From Nonomuraea typhae (lineage in GTDB: Bacteria > Actinomycetota > Actinomycetes > Streptosporangiales > Streptosporangiaceae): DNA of 64,000 nucleotides. The first letter of the stretch is position 1, and each line of letters opens with the position of its first letter. Under the pieces are notes generated by a model. The model ran no database searches and was not told the DNA's origin. It saw nothing but the letters and a program-made list of their open reading frames with translations. The position numbers and the translations under genes are program-made. Shown here piece after piece: positions 7,525 to 16,208 of this stretch. The stretch lies in the NCBI RefSeq assembly GCF_009760925.1, contig NZ_VRLV01000016.1:186001-250000 (forward strand), read 5' to 3'.

Positions 7525-9310
7525 GACCGTCGACAAGCACGCCCTCCGCGTCAAGTACCGCCAGGAGCGCGACAAGCGCCTGCGCCCCGACGGCAACGAC
7601 CAGTACGTGCCCCTGACCGGCCGCTTCGCCTCCTACGCCGGCGATCCCTACACCCCCGTGACGCCCAGGGAACCGAAGAGCGACCACGTCACCGTGGTCT
7701 TCGTCGGCGGCGGCTTCGCCGGGTTGCTGACCGGCGCGCGGCTCAAGGAAGCCGGGATCTCCGACGTGCGGATCGTGGAGAAGGGCGGTGACGTCGGCGG
7801 CACGTGGTACTGGAACCGGTACCCCGGAGCCCAGTGCGACACCGCCTCCTTCGTCTACATGCCGCTGCTGGAGGAACTCGGCCACATGCCGAGCGAGAAG
7901 TACGCCCACGCGCCGGAGATCCTCGAGCACTGCCGCAACATCGCCCAGCACTACGGGCTCTACGACAACGCCCTCCTGCACACCACCGTCACCGACCTGA
8001 GCTGGGACGACGAGCAGAATGTCTGGATCGTCCGCACCGACAGGGGTGACCGCTTCACCGCGCGCTTCGCCGCCATGGGCGTCGGGCCGCTGCACGTGCC
8101 CAAGCTGCCCGGCATCCCCGGCATCGACCTGTTCCGCGGGCACGCCTTCCACACCAGCAGATGGGACTACGCCTACACCGGCGGAGACCCCTCAGGCGCG
8201 CCCATGGACCGGCTGGCGGGCAGGCGGGTGGCGATCATCGGCACCGGGGCGACGGCCGTGCAGTGCGTGCCCCGCCTGGCGCGCGCGTGCGCGCGGCTGT
8301 ACGTCTTCCAGCGCACGCCGTCCTCGGTGGACGCGCGGGGCAACCGGCCGACCGACCCCGAGTGGTTCGCCGCCATCGCCACCCCCGGCTGGCAGCGGCG
8401 CTGGCTGGAGAACTTCACCGCCGTCCAGACCGGCGGCGCGGACGTGGACGATCTGGTGATGGACGGATGGACCGACATCGCCCGCAGGGTGCGCGCCCGC
8501 ATCGCCGTACTGCCGGAGGACGAGCGCACACCGGCCAGGATGCTCGAGGTCTACGAGGACTCCGACTTCGAGAAGATGGCGGAGATCCGGGCCCGCGTGG
8601 ACGCGATCGTGGCCGACGCCGAGACGGCGGGCAGCCTGAAGGCGTGGTATCGCCAGCTGTGCAAGCGGCCGTGCTTCCACGACGAGTATCTGCAGTCCTT
8701 CAACCTGCCCGGGGTCCGGCTGGTCGACACCGGCGGCAAGGGCGTCGAGCGCGTCACCGAGACGGGCGTGGTGGCCGCCGGGCGGGAGTACCCGGTGGAC
8801 TGCGTCATCTACGCCTCCGGGTTCGAGGTGGGCACGGGCTTCACCCGGCGGGCGGGCTTCGAGGTGCGCGGGCGCGGCGGGGTCCGGTTGTCGGAGTACT
8901 GGGCCGGCGGGATGCGGACCCTGCACGGCACGCACGTGCACGGGTTCCCGAACGCCTTCATCGTCCAGCCCGGCCAGGGGGCGAACCTGCTGTCGAACAT
9001 CCCGCACAACCTGACCGAGTCCGGGCAGACGATCGCGATGATCGTACGGCGGGCGCTGGAGGGCGGGTTCACCCGGGTGGAGGTGGGCGAACAGGCCGAG
9101 GACGCCTGGATGGAGCTGCTGCTGTCGGGGCCCGGCTCACCGCTGGGCGGGCCCGACTGCACGCCGGGCTACTACAACAACGAGGGCCAGGACCTGGGAC
9201 CGAGGGGCTGGCTGAACGTGGGCTATCCGTACGGGGCGTCGGCCTACTTCGCCTACCTGGATCACTGGCGTACGGCCGGCGGCTTCGCCGGCCTCGACTT
9301 CACTAAATAA
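7523..9310 (+). CDS. Type I Baeyer-Villiger flavin monooxygenase
   Basis: FAD- and NADPH-dependent monooxygenase predicted to insert oxygen next to a ketone carbonyl (cyclohexanone/steroid monooxygenase-like). Residues 62-67 are the FAD Rossmann motif GGGFAG, 92-99 contain GGTWYWNR, 204-215 match the Baeyer-Villiger fingerprint FxGxxxHxxxWD exactly, and 240-245 (GTGATA) is the NADPH Rossmann motif. At 595 aa it is slightly longer than cyclohexanone monooxygenase, with an N-terminal extension of about 50 residues seen in the PAMO/steroid branch. It stands alone, so the substrate is unknown. It is preceded by a palindrome reaching its start codon and lacks an SD site. Confidence 0.92.
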   Translation: MTVDKHALRVKYRQERDKRLRPDGNDQYVPLTGRFASYAGDPYTPVTPREPKSDHVTVVFVGGGFAGLLTGARLKEAGISDVRIVEKGGDVGGTWYWNRYPGAQCDTASFVYMPLLEELGHMPSEKYAHAPEILEHCRNIAQHYGLYDNALLHTTVTDLSWDDEQNVWIVRTDRGDRFTARFAAMGVGPLHVPKLPGIPGIDLFRGHAFHTSRWDYAYTGGDPSGAPMDRLAGRRVAIIGTGATAVQCVPRLARACARLYVFQRTPSSVDARGNRPTDPEWFAAIATPGWQRRWLENFTAVQTGGADVDDLVMDGWTDIARRVRARIAVLPEDERTPARMLEVYEDSDFEKMAEIRARVDAIVADAETAGSLKAWYRQLCKRPCFHDEYLQSFNLPGVRLVDTGGKGVERVTETGVVAAGREYPVDCVIYASGFEVGTGFTRRAGFEVRGRGGVRLSEYWAGGMRTLHGTHVHGFPNAFIVQPGQGANLLSNIPHNLTESGQTIAMIVRRALEGGFTRVEVGEQAEDAWMELLLSGPGSPLGGPDCTPGYYNNEGQDLGPRGWLNVGYPYGASAYFAYLDHWRTAGGFAGLDFTK

Positions 9311-9366
9311 CGCGATATTTACCCCGCTGCCCGCTGGTTTGCCGCCGGCCGGGCAGGTCCTCCGGT

Positions 9367-11121
9367 GTGACTGCGGCAAGCGGTGAGATCGCCGCACGGA
9401 TCCGCGACCGGCTGGACAGACTGCGCCGGCACATGCGCCGCGAGGCCATCCTCGGCGAGGCCGTCGCCCGCACCGCCGTACGCCATGATCTCAGCCCCGG
9501 CGCGGCGGCCCGCCACCTCGCCGAGCGGGCCGCCGCCACCGGCGTCGAGCTGCTCGACGTGGCCGCGGCGGTCGAGCCCGTGCCGCGGCCCGCACCCGTG
9601 CCCGAGGCGCCGGGATGGGTCCGGTCCGTGCTGGAGGCCGTGCACGTCTCGGCCGCCTACCTCGTGCCGGTCTCGGGCGCCGGGGAGCGGGTCGTCGACT
9701 TCGTGGTGGCCGCCTGCAACGAGCACGCCCGCGACGTCACCGGCCGCGGCCCGGCCGAGCTCACCGGCGAGCGCCTGACCCAGGTCAACCCGGGCGTGAT
9801 CAGGTCGGGCCTGCTGGCGGCCTACATCCGCGTCCACGAGGGCGGGCCCCCGCTGTGGCTGGCGCAGCTGGAGTACGTCGAGGTGCGCGACCGGTTGCTG
9901 TGGCCGGCCGCGCTGAGCGTGCGCGCGGTCGCGCTGCACGAGGGCGTCCTGGCCAGCTGGCGCGTGCTCGGCGAGGACGAACGCCTGGTCACCCGGTGGG
10001 AACGCGCCCTGCGCGAGGCCGAGCTCGGCTGGGCCGAATGGACGCTGGCCACCGGGACGACCTACTGGAGCGGCCAGATGTACCAGATCTTCGGCCGCGA
10101 CCCCGCCGACGGCCCCCTGCCCCTGGAGGAGCTGCCCGCGGCCGTCCTCGCCGCCGACGTGCCCCTCCTCGACGAGCTCATGGCCACCCTGCTCGACCAC
10201 GGCGTGCCGGCCGACGCCGAGTTCAGGATCAGGCGGCGGTACGGCGTGCGGCAGGTGCGCACGGTCGGCGAGCCCGTCCTCGACGAGGAGGGCACCCCGG
10301 TCGTCATCAGGATGATGGTCCAGGACGTCACCAGCAGCCGCCGGCGCGAACGCGCCCTGTCGGAGGCCCACGACCAGGCGGCCCGGCAGCGCCGGCGGGC
10401 CGAGGAGGAGCAGCGGATCGCCCACCGGCTCCAGGACGCCATTCTTCCCGGCCGCCGCGAGGCCCTCGACCTGCCCGGCCTCCGTCTCGGCGTGCGCTAC
10501 CTGCCCGCCGAGGACGTGCGCCGGCTGGGCGGCGACTGGTTCAAGGCCCGGCCGATGCCCGACGGCCGGGTCCTGGTGGCCATCGGGGACGCCATGGGCC
10601 ACGGCCTGGCCGCGGTGGGCCTGATGGCGCAGCTGCGCTTCGGCCTGGCGGGCCTGGCCTACACCGGGGCCGACGCCGCCCAGCTCGCCACCTGGCTGAA
10701 CGACCTGATCTACCACGACACCGAGGCCGTCTCGGTGACCGGCACCGCCGTGATCGGCCACTACGAGCCCGACAGCCGCGTGCTGACCTGGACCAGCGCC
10801 GGTCACCCGCCGCCGCTGCTGGTGCGCGACGGCGTGGCCGGGCTGCTTGAGCCGCCGCCGGGCCTGTTGCTGGGCGCGCTGGAGTCGGCCGCCTACGAGC
10901 TGACCGCCACCCGGCTGCGCGCCGGCGACCTGCTCTTCCTCTACACCGACGGCGTCGTCGAACGGCGTGGCCACGACCTCGACGCCGGGCTGAAAAGGCT
11001 GCTGCAGGCGGCCGGCGCCTGCCCGGCCGACGACCCGCAGGAGGCCATCTCCTGCGTCCTGAACCGGATCGGCCGCAACACCCACGACGACGTCTGCATG
11101 CTGGCGCTGCGCGTCCTCTAG
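9367..11121 (+). CDS. ANTAR-PAS-SpoIIE-type protein phosphatase/sensor
   Basis: Predicted cytosolic signalling protein of 584 aa. Residues about 12-70 resemble an ANTAR RNA-binding helix bundle, 85-205 and 215-325 look like PAS-type sensor modules (the second ends MVQDVTSSRRRERAL), a short coiled coil follows, and 370-584 is a SpoIIE/PP2C phosphatase domain with GGD (388-390), GDAMGHG (407-413), FLYTDGVVERR and the terminal HDDVCMLALRV. Such proteins usually dephosphorylate anti-anti-sigma factors. The second Asp of the usual GGDWYD motif is Lys393 here, so activity needs checking. GTG start. No anti-sigma partner is adjacent. Confidence 0.85.
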   Translation: MTAASGEIAARIRDRLDRLRRHMRREAILGEAVARTAVRHDLSPGAAARHLAERAAATGVELLDVAAAVEPVPRPAPVPEAPGWVRSVLEAVHVSAAYLVPVSGAGERVVDFVVAACNEHARDVTGRGPAELTGERLTQVNPGVIRSGLLAAYIRVHEGGPPLWLAQLEYVEVRDRLLWPAALSVRAVALHEGVLASWRVLGEDERLVTRWERALREAELGWAEWTLATGTTYWSGQMYQIFGRDPADGPLPLEELPAAVLAADVPLLDELMATLLDHGVPADAEFRIRRRYGVRQVRTVGEPVLDEEGTPVVIRMMVQDVTSSRRRERALSEAHDQAARQRRRAEEEQRIAHRLQDAILPGRREALDLPGLRLGVRYLPAEDVRRLGGDWFKARPMPDGRVLVAIGDAMGHGLAAVGLMAQLRFGLAGLAYTGADAAQLATWLNDLIYHDTEAVSVTGTAVIGHYEPDSRVLTWTSAGHPPPLLVRDGVAGLLEPPPGLLLGALESAAYELTATRLRAGDLLFLYTDGVVERRGHDLDAGLKRLLQAAGACPADDPQEAISCVLNRIGRNTHDDVCMLALRVL

Positions 11122-11126
11122 ACTAA

Positions 11127-11186
11127 CTACACGCTTGTGTAGTCACATACACGCGCGTATAGTCGGCTACACCTGTGGATAGGACA
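11127..11186. promoter_or_regulatory. Three 20-bp tandem operator repeats before tetR
   Basis: Units ctacacgcttgtgtagtcac (11127-11146), atacacgcgcgtatagtcgg (11147-11166) and ctacacctgtggataggaca (11167-11186) repeat with exactly 20-bp spacing, about two helical turns. The first is a near-perfect dyad, ACTACAC-N4-GTGTAGT (11126-11143). They lie directly before the TetR gene and overlap its promoter, so they are the likely autoregulatory operators. Confidence 0.7.
11135..11163 (+). promoter_or_regulatory. Promoter of the tetR-ABC exporter operon
   Basis: TTGTGT (11135-11140) and TATAGT (11158-11163) are separated by 17 bp, a good -10 and a fair -35 for the vegetative sigma factor. Both hexamers lie within the 20-bp repeats, so regulator binding would occlude the promoter. 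Transcription would start near 11170, leaving a short leader before the ATG at 11194. Confidence 0.5.
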
Positions 11187-11193
11187 GCACCTC

Positions 11194-11823
11194 ATGAGCA
11201 CCCCCGATCCGGAAGACCTCACCGCCCGCGCCCGCATCAGGGACGCGGCGATGCGCCAGTTCGGCGAGCACGGCTTCGAGCGGGCCACCATCCGCGGCAT
11301 CGCCGATGCCGCGGGCGTCTCCTCCGGCCTGGTGCGCCACCACTTCGGCTCCAAACAGGGGCTGCGCGAAGCCTGCGACGACTTCCTCGTCAAGGGCATC
11401 CGCCGGCTGAACGACGAGGTCCGCCGCGACGCCGGGCGCAACTACGTGGCCGTCGCCCGCACGGCCTTCGGCCCCTACCAGCCCTACCTGGCCCGCGCGC
11501 TGGCCGAGGGGGCGGCGGCCGAGGTGTTCGACGCCATGGCCGAGCTGAGCGCCCAATGGCTGGCCGAGGCCGACAAGAAGCGGCCCGACCCGCCGGCGGT
11601 GCCGGTCAAGGCGCGGGCCACGGTCGGCACCGCCATGGCGCTGGCCGTCTCCGTCCTGCGCGAGCACGTCTCCCGCGGCCTGGGCGTGGAGGTCTTCAGC
11701 CCGGCCGGGGACGACCTGCTCGCCCGGGTGCTGCTCGACATCTACTCCCACCCCTGGCTGAGCCCAGAGGAGGCCGCCGCGCTGCAGGCGCGCCTCGACA
11801 CGAAGGAAGACAACGATGACTGA
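11194..11823 (+). CDS. TetR family transcriptional regulator
   Basis: 209-aa DNA-binding repressor. The N-terminal helix-turn-helix is clear: RIRDAAMRQFGEHGFERATIRGIADAAGVSSG followed by LVRHHFGSKQGL, the TetR signature. The rest is an all-helical ligand-binding domain typical of multidrug-pump regulators. Its 3' end overlaps the ATP-binding protein gene by 8 bases, so it is co-transcribed with the exporter it probably controls. The three 20-bp repeats upstream are the presumed operators. The inducer is unknown. Confidence 0.92.
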   Translation: MSTPDPEDLTARARIRDAAMRQFGEHGFERATIRGIADAAGVSSGLVRHHFGSKQGLREACDDFLVKGIRRLNDEVRRDAGRNYVAVARTAFGPYQPYLARALAEGAAAEVFDAMAELSAQWLAEADKKRPDPPAVPVKARATVGTAMALAVSVLREHVSRGLGVEVFSPAGDDLLARVLLDIYSHPWLSPEEAAALQARLDTKEDNDD

Positions 11824-12721
11824 CGCCATCTCGGTGACCGGTCTGGTCAAGGACTTCGGCCCCGTCCGGGCGCTGGACGGCCTGGAGCTGTCCGTGCGCG
11901 CCGGCGAGGTCCACGGCTTCCTCGGCCCCAACGGCGCGGGCAAGAGCACCACGATCCGCATCCTGCTGGGGCTCATGCGCGCCGACGCCGGCCACGTCCG
12001 GCTGCTCGGCGGCGACCCCTGGAGCGAGGCCGCCGAGCTGCACCGCCGCCTGGCCTACGTGCCCGGCGACGTGACGCTGTGGCCCGGCCTGTCCGGCGGC
12101 GAGGTGATCGACCTGCTCGGACGGCTGCGCGGCGGCCTCGACCAGGCGCGCAAGAAGGAACTCATCGAGCGCTTCGCCCTCCACCCGCGCACCAAGGGCC
12201 GGGCCTACTCCAAGGGCAACCGGCAGAAGGTCGCCCTGATCGCCGCGCTCGCCTCCGGTGCCGAGCTGCTCGTGCTGGACGAGCCCACCTCCGGGCTCGA
12301 CCCGCTCATGGAGGAGGTCTTCCGCGAGGTGGTGCGCGAGGAGCAGCGCAGAGGCGGGCGCACCGTGCTGCTGTCGAGCCACATCCTGGCCGAGGTCGAG
12401 GTCCTGTGCGAGCGCGTGACCATCATCCGCGGCGGCCGCACGGTCGAGGCCGGCAGCCTCGCCGGCCTGCGCCACCTCAGCCGCACCGCGATCGAGGCCG
12501 AGCTGACCGGCCCCGCGGACGGCCTGGCCGCGCTGCCGGGGGTGCACGACCTGCGCGCCGAGGGCAGCCGGGTGCGCTTCGACGTCGACAGCGCGGCGCT
12601 GGACGACGTGCTGCGCCATCTCGCGGCGGCCGGGGTCCGCGGGCTGGTCAGCCGCCCGCCGACGCTGGAGGAGCTGTTCCTGCGCCACTACGACACCGCT
12701 CCCGCGGGAGCCTCGCGATGA
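11816..12721 (+). CDS. ABC exporter ATP-binding protein (drug/antibiotic type)
   Basis: 301-aa cytosolic ATPase of an ABC-2 exporter. Walker A is GPNGAGKST (about residues 40-48), Walker B with catalytic Glu is LLVLDEPTSGLDP, and the H-loop is LLSSHIL. The ABC signature is degenerate, YSKGNRQKV in place of LSGGQxQR, as in DrrA-like and polyketide-antibiotic exporters. It overlaps tetR by 8 bases and the permease by ATGA, giving a three-gene tetR-ATPase-permease operon. The substrate is probably a toxic small molecule, but it cannot be named from sequence. Confidence 0.92.
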   Translation: MTDAISVTGLVKDFGPVRALDGLELSVRAGEVHGFLGPNGAGKSTTIRILLGLMRADAGHVRLLGGDPWSEAAELHRRLAYVPGDVTLWPGLSGGEVIDLLGRLRGGLDQARKKELIERFALHPRTKGRAYSKGNRQKVALIAALASGAELLVLDEPTSGLDPLMEEVFREVVREEQRRGGRTVLLSSHILAEVEVLCERVTIIRGGRTVEAGSLAGLRHLSRTAIEAELTGPADGLAALPGVHDLRAEGSRVRFDVDSAALDDVLRHLAAAGVRGLVSRPPTLEELFLRHYDTAPAGASR

Positions 12722-14328
12722 GCGCCCTGACCGGGACGGGCATGCTGCTGCGCCTGGCCGTGCGCCGCGACCGCGTGCTGGTGCCGTTCTGGGCGGTGTT
12801 CACCGCCGTGATCCCCATGGGCTTCGTCTCGGCGTTCAACGCCGCCGCGCCCACGGCCGCCGCCCGCCAGGACTACGTCGACACCAGCGTGCACAACACC
12901 GCCTTCATCATCGCCTACGGCCCGGTGACCGGCTCCGGCCTGGGCGAGCTGGTGACCTGGCGGGCCGGCTTCATCCCGGTCATCGTCGCCCTGGTCAGCA
13001 TCCTGCTGGTCATCCGGCACACCAGGACCGAGGAGGAGGCCGGTCGCGTGGAACTGATCGGCGCCACCGCCGTGGGCCGGCACGCCGGGCTGGCCGCGGC
13101 GCTGCTGGCGGTGCTGCTGGCCAACGTCCTGGCCGCGCTGCTGTCGGCGCTGGCGCTGATGGGCTCGGGCCTGGCCGCCTCCGGGTCGTTCGCCCACGCG
13201 CTCGGCCTGCTGCTCACCGGCTGCGCCTTCACCGCGATCGGCGCGATCTGCGCCCAGCTCACCGCCGGCGCGGGCGCCGCGCGGGGCATCGGCTTCGCCG
13301 TGCTGGGCACCGCCTTCCTGGCCCGCGGTTTCGGCGCGGTCAGCCGGCAGTCCGGCGGCTCGCTGGAGTGGCTGACCTGGCTGTCGCCCATCGGCTGGGG
13401 CGCGCGGCTGCGTCCCTTCGCCGGTGACCTGTATGGCGCGGCCGTACCCGGGCTGCTGGTGAGCGCGCTCCTCGCCGCGGCGGCGTTCGTGCTGGCCGGG
13501 CGGCGTGACCTGGGCTCCGGTCTGATCCACGCGCGTCCCGGGCGGGCGGCGGCGGCCCCGGCCCTGCGCACGCCGCTGGCGCTGGCCTGGCGGCTGCACC
13601 GGGGCGCGCTGCTCAGCCGTACGGCGGGCTTCGCGGTCGTCGGCTACGGCCTGGGCGCCGTCGCCGAGAGCATCACCCACCTGCTCGACAACAGCGGCCC
13701 CGGGGCCCGTGAGCTGATGGCCGGGCTGGGGCTGCAGGGGAGCCTGCTGCAGCAGTACCTCGACGGCATGATGACCATGTTCGCCGTCGTCGCGGCCGCC
13801 TACGCGATCCAGGCGGCGCTGTGGCTGCGCGCCGAGGAGAGCGGCGGCCGGGCCGAGCCCGTGCTGGCCACGCCGGTGGGGCGGCTGCGCTGGGCCTGGA
13901 GCCACTTCCTGTTCGCCCTGCTCGGGCCCGCGCTCGGGCTGGCCGTCTTCGGCGCCGCCCTGGGCCTGGCGCACGGGGTGAACACCGGCGACGTGGCGGG
14001 CCGGGTGCCGGTAATGCTGGAGGCGGCGCTGGTCCAGGTGCCCGCTGTCTGGGTCTTCGCCGGGCTGGCGTTCGCGCTGTTCGCGTTCCTGCCCAGGCTC
14101 GCGGTGGGGGCCTTCGCCGTCCTGCTTCTGAGCCTGTTCCTCGGCTGGCTCGGCGCGGAGCTGCGGCTGGGGGAGTGGGTGGAGGCGCTGTCGATCTTCA
14201 ACCACGTCCCCAAGCCGGCGATCGAGCAGGTGAGCGCGGCGCCACTGGCGGTGATGAGCGCGCTGGCGCTGGCGTTGATCGCCGCGGGCGCCGCCGGGCT
14301 GCGCGGGCGCGACATCCCGGCCGGCTGA
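12718..14328 (+). CDS. ABC-2 type exporter permease (polyketide antibiotic exporter-like)
   Basis: 536-aa integral membrane protein with about 12 hydrophobic segments in two similar halves. Each half contains a conserved EE motif in a cytosolic loop, RHTRTEEEAGRVELIGATAVGR in the first and LRAEESGGRAEPVLATPVGR in the second, the hallmark of fused exporters of the polyketide-antibiotic (COG3559-like) type. It starts at an ATG overlapping the ATPase stop and partners that ATPase. A strong terminator follows. The fused permease means one chain replaces the usual dimer. Confidence 0.9.
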   Translation: MSALTGTGMLLRLAVRRDRVLVPFWAVFTAVIPMGFVSAFNAAAPTAAARQDYVDTSVHNTAFIIAYGPVTGSGLGELVTWRAGFIPVIVALVSILLVIRHTRTEEEAGRVELIGATAVGRHAGLAAALLAVLLANVLAALLSALALMGSGLAASGSFAHALGLLLTGCAFTAIGAICAQLTAGAGAARGIGFAVLGTAFLARGFGAVSRQSGGSLEWLTWLSPIGWGARLRPFAGDLYGAAVPGLLVSALLAAAAFVLAGRRDLGSGLIHARPGRAAAAPALRTPLALAWRLHRGALLSRTAGFAVVGYGLGAVAESITHLLDNSGPGARELMAGLGLQGSLLQQYLDGMMTMFAVVAAAYAIQAALWLRAEESGGRAEPVLATPVGRLRWAWSHFLFALLGPALGLAVFGAALGLAHGVNTGDVAGRVPVMLEAALVQVPAVWVFAGLAFALFAFLPRLAVGAFAVLLLSLFLGWLGAELRLGEWVEALSIFNHVPKPAIEQVSAAPLAVMSALALALIAAGAAGLRGRDIPAG

Positions 14329-14391
14329 CGCCTGGCGCACTCCGCGCGGCGCTTTAGCGCATATCCGTACAACATCACGCAAGGTATGCCG

Positions 14392-14425
14392 AAAAAGGCG
14401 ACATCCCGCTGGGTGTCGCCTTTTT
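14392..14425. terminator. Strong intrinsic terminator after the ABC exporter operon
   Basis: Left arm AAAAAGGCGACATCCC (14392-14407) pairs with right arm GGGTGTCGCCTTTTT (14411-14425) with one bulged base and a three-base loop. The A-tract before and T-tract after make it a good terminator on either strand. It closes the tetR-exporter operon. Confidence 0.88.
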
Positions 14426-14438
14426 CGTGTTAGGTGGC

Positions 14439-14460
14439 GTTCACCCGTAAGTCATGGGCC
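14439..14460 (+). promoter_or_regulatory. PHO box (two 11-bp direct repeats) before phoD
   Basis: GTTCACCCGTA (14439-14449) and AGTCATGGGCC (14450-14460) are two contiguous 11-bp units. They match the Streptomyces PhoP-box layout, a G(G/T)TCA core at the start of each 11-bp repeat. The site ends 53 bases before the start of a PhoD-type phosphatase, a classic member of the phosphate-starvation regulon. PhoP binding is an inference from pattern and context. Confidence 0.65.
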
Positions 14461-14513
14461 TGAGTGAGGCTACGGGCGACCCTGATTCCCAAGATCGACA
14501 GGGAGCCTCCCCC

Positions 14514-16163
14514 GTGCGCAACCTCAACCGGCGCCACTTCCTCGTCACCGGGCTCGCCGCGGGAGCGGCAGCCGGAATCCCCGCCACCGCCCAGGCCGCC
14601 ACCCACGGCCGGGACCTGCCCGCCAACCCCTTCACCCTCGGCGTCGCCAGCGGCGACCCCGACCACAGCGGCTTCGTCATCTGGACCAGGCTCGCCCTCA
14701 ACCCCGTCGCCGAGGACGGCATGGGCGGCGTCCCCCCGCGTCCCTACACCGTCCAGTACCAGATCTACGCCGACGAGCGCGCCCGCCACGTGGTGCGCAC
14801 CGGCGTCGTGCGCGCCGTCCCCGAATGGGGCCACAGCGTCCACGCCGAGATCTCCGGCCTGCTGCCCGGCCGCGAGTACTGGTACCGCTTCAAGACCGGC
14901 CGCCACGTCTCGCCGATCGGCCGCGCCCTCACCGCGCCCTTCCCCTTCCAGTACGGCAGCGCCCTGTCGATGGCCTTCGTCTCCTGCGCCCAGTTCGAGC
15001 ACGGCTACTTCACCAGCTACCGCCGCCTGGCCGAGGAGCACCCGGACCTCATCCTGCACCTGGGCGACTACCAGTACGAATACACCAAGAACACCTACGT
15101 CATCCCCGGCGGCAACGTCCGCCACCACGACGGCCCCGAGACCGAGACGCTGGCCAACTACCGCCAGCGCCACGCCCAGTACAAGGCCGACCCCGACCTG
15201 CAGGCCGCCCACGCCGCCGCGCCGTGGCTGGTGGTGTGGGACGACCACGAGCTGGACAACAACTGGGCCGACGAGATCCCGGAGAAACCCGAGATCCCGC
15301 AGCCGAACTTCCGCCGGCGCCGCAAGGCCGCCTTCCGCGCCTACTACGAGAACATGCCGCTGCGCCGTACCTCGATCCCGCGCGGCATCGACATGCAGCT
15401 CTACCGGCGCGTGCGGTGGGGCAGGATGGCGACCTTCCACATGCTCGACACCCGCCAGTACCGCGACGACCAGGGCTGCGGCGACGGCTACCGCGACTGC
15501 CCGGCCTCCGTGGACCCGGCGCGCTCGATCACCGGGGCCGAGCAGGAGGCGTGGCTGCTGGACGGCTTCCGCCAGTCGCGCGCCCAGTGGGACATCCTGG
15601 GCCAGCAGGTCTTCTTCGCCCAGCGTGACAACAACGCCGGCCCGCAGAAGGTGACCTCGCAGGACGCCTGGGACGGCTATGTCGCCTCCCGCCGCCGCAT
15701 CACCCAGGGCTGGATGGACGCCGGGGTGCGCAACCCGGTCGTGCTGACCGGCGACGTGCACGCCCACTGGGCCAGCGACCTCAAGCTCGACTACGACGAC
15801 CCGACGGGCCCGACCGTCGGCTCCGAGCTGGTGGCCACCTCCATCAGCACCGGCGGCGACGGCAGCGACTCCGACCCGAAGACGCACCCGTTCCTGAAGA
15901 TCAACCCGCATCTGAAGTTCTACAACAACCAGCGCGGCTACGTGCTCACCAAGATCGAGCGCGAGCTCATGACCGCCGACTTCAAGGTGGTGCCGCAGGT
16001 TCAGGCGCCCGGTTCCGGGGTGCACACCAAGGCCACCTTCGTCGTCGAAGACCGGGTGCCCGGCGTGAAGCAGACCTACCTGCGCCCGGTCGACCCGGCG
16101 GCCAGGGCGGCCGGCGAGATCACGATCGAGGACACGGTCCGCCTGGAGACCGAGCGGCCGTAA
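14514..16163 (+). CDS. phoD: Tat-exported PhoD-type alkaline phosphatase/phosphodiesterase
   Basis: Secreted Ca/Fe-dependent phosphatase of the PhoD family that releases phosphate from monoesters and diesters. The N-terminus has the twin-arginine motif NRRHFLVTG followed by an alanine-rich region and a likely AQA cleavage site. Metal and phosphate ligands lie in FVSCAQFEHGY, HLGDYQYEY, WDDHELDNNW and LTGDVHAHWASD. The GTG at 14514 (GGGAG about eight bases upstream) puts the Tat signal at the very N-terminus; the in-frame ATG at 14454 lies inside the PHO box and is rejected. 549 aa is normal for the family. Expression is probably phosphate-controlled. Confidence 0.92.
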   Translation: MRNLNRRHFLVTGLAAGAAAGIPATAQAATHGRDLPANPFTLGVASGDPDHSGFVIWTRLALNPVAEDGMGGVPPRPYTVQYQIYADERARHVVRTGVVRAVPEWGHSVHAEISGLLPGREYWYRFKTGRHVSPIGRALTAPFPFQYGSALSMAFVSCAQFEHGYFTSYRRLAEEHPDLILHLGDYQYEYTKNTYVIPGGNVRHHDGPETETLANYRQRHAQYKADPDLQAAHAAAPWLVVWDDHELDNNWADEIPEKPEIPQPNFRRRRKAAFRAYYENMPLRRTSIPRGIDMQLYRRVRWGRMATFHMLDTRQYRDDQGCGDGYRDCPASVDPARSITGAEQEAWLLDGFRQSRAQWDILGQQVFFAQRDNNAGPQKVTSQDAWDGYVASRRRITQGWMDAGVRNPVVLTGDVHAHWASDLKLDYDDPTGPTVGSELVATSISTGGDGSDSDPKTHPFLKINPHLKFYNNQRGYVLTKIERELMTADFKVVPQVQAPGSGVHTKATFVVEDRVPGVKQTYLRPVDPAARAAGEITIEDTVRLETERP

Positions 16164-16208
16164 GGCGCGGAGGGCGGCGTCCCCGCGCGGCCGCCGCCCC
16201 ATGCGTGG

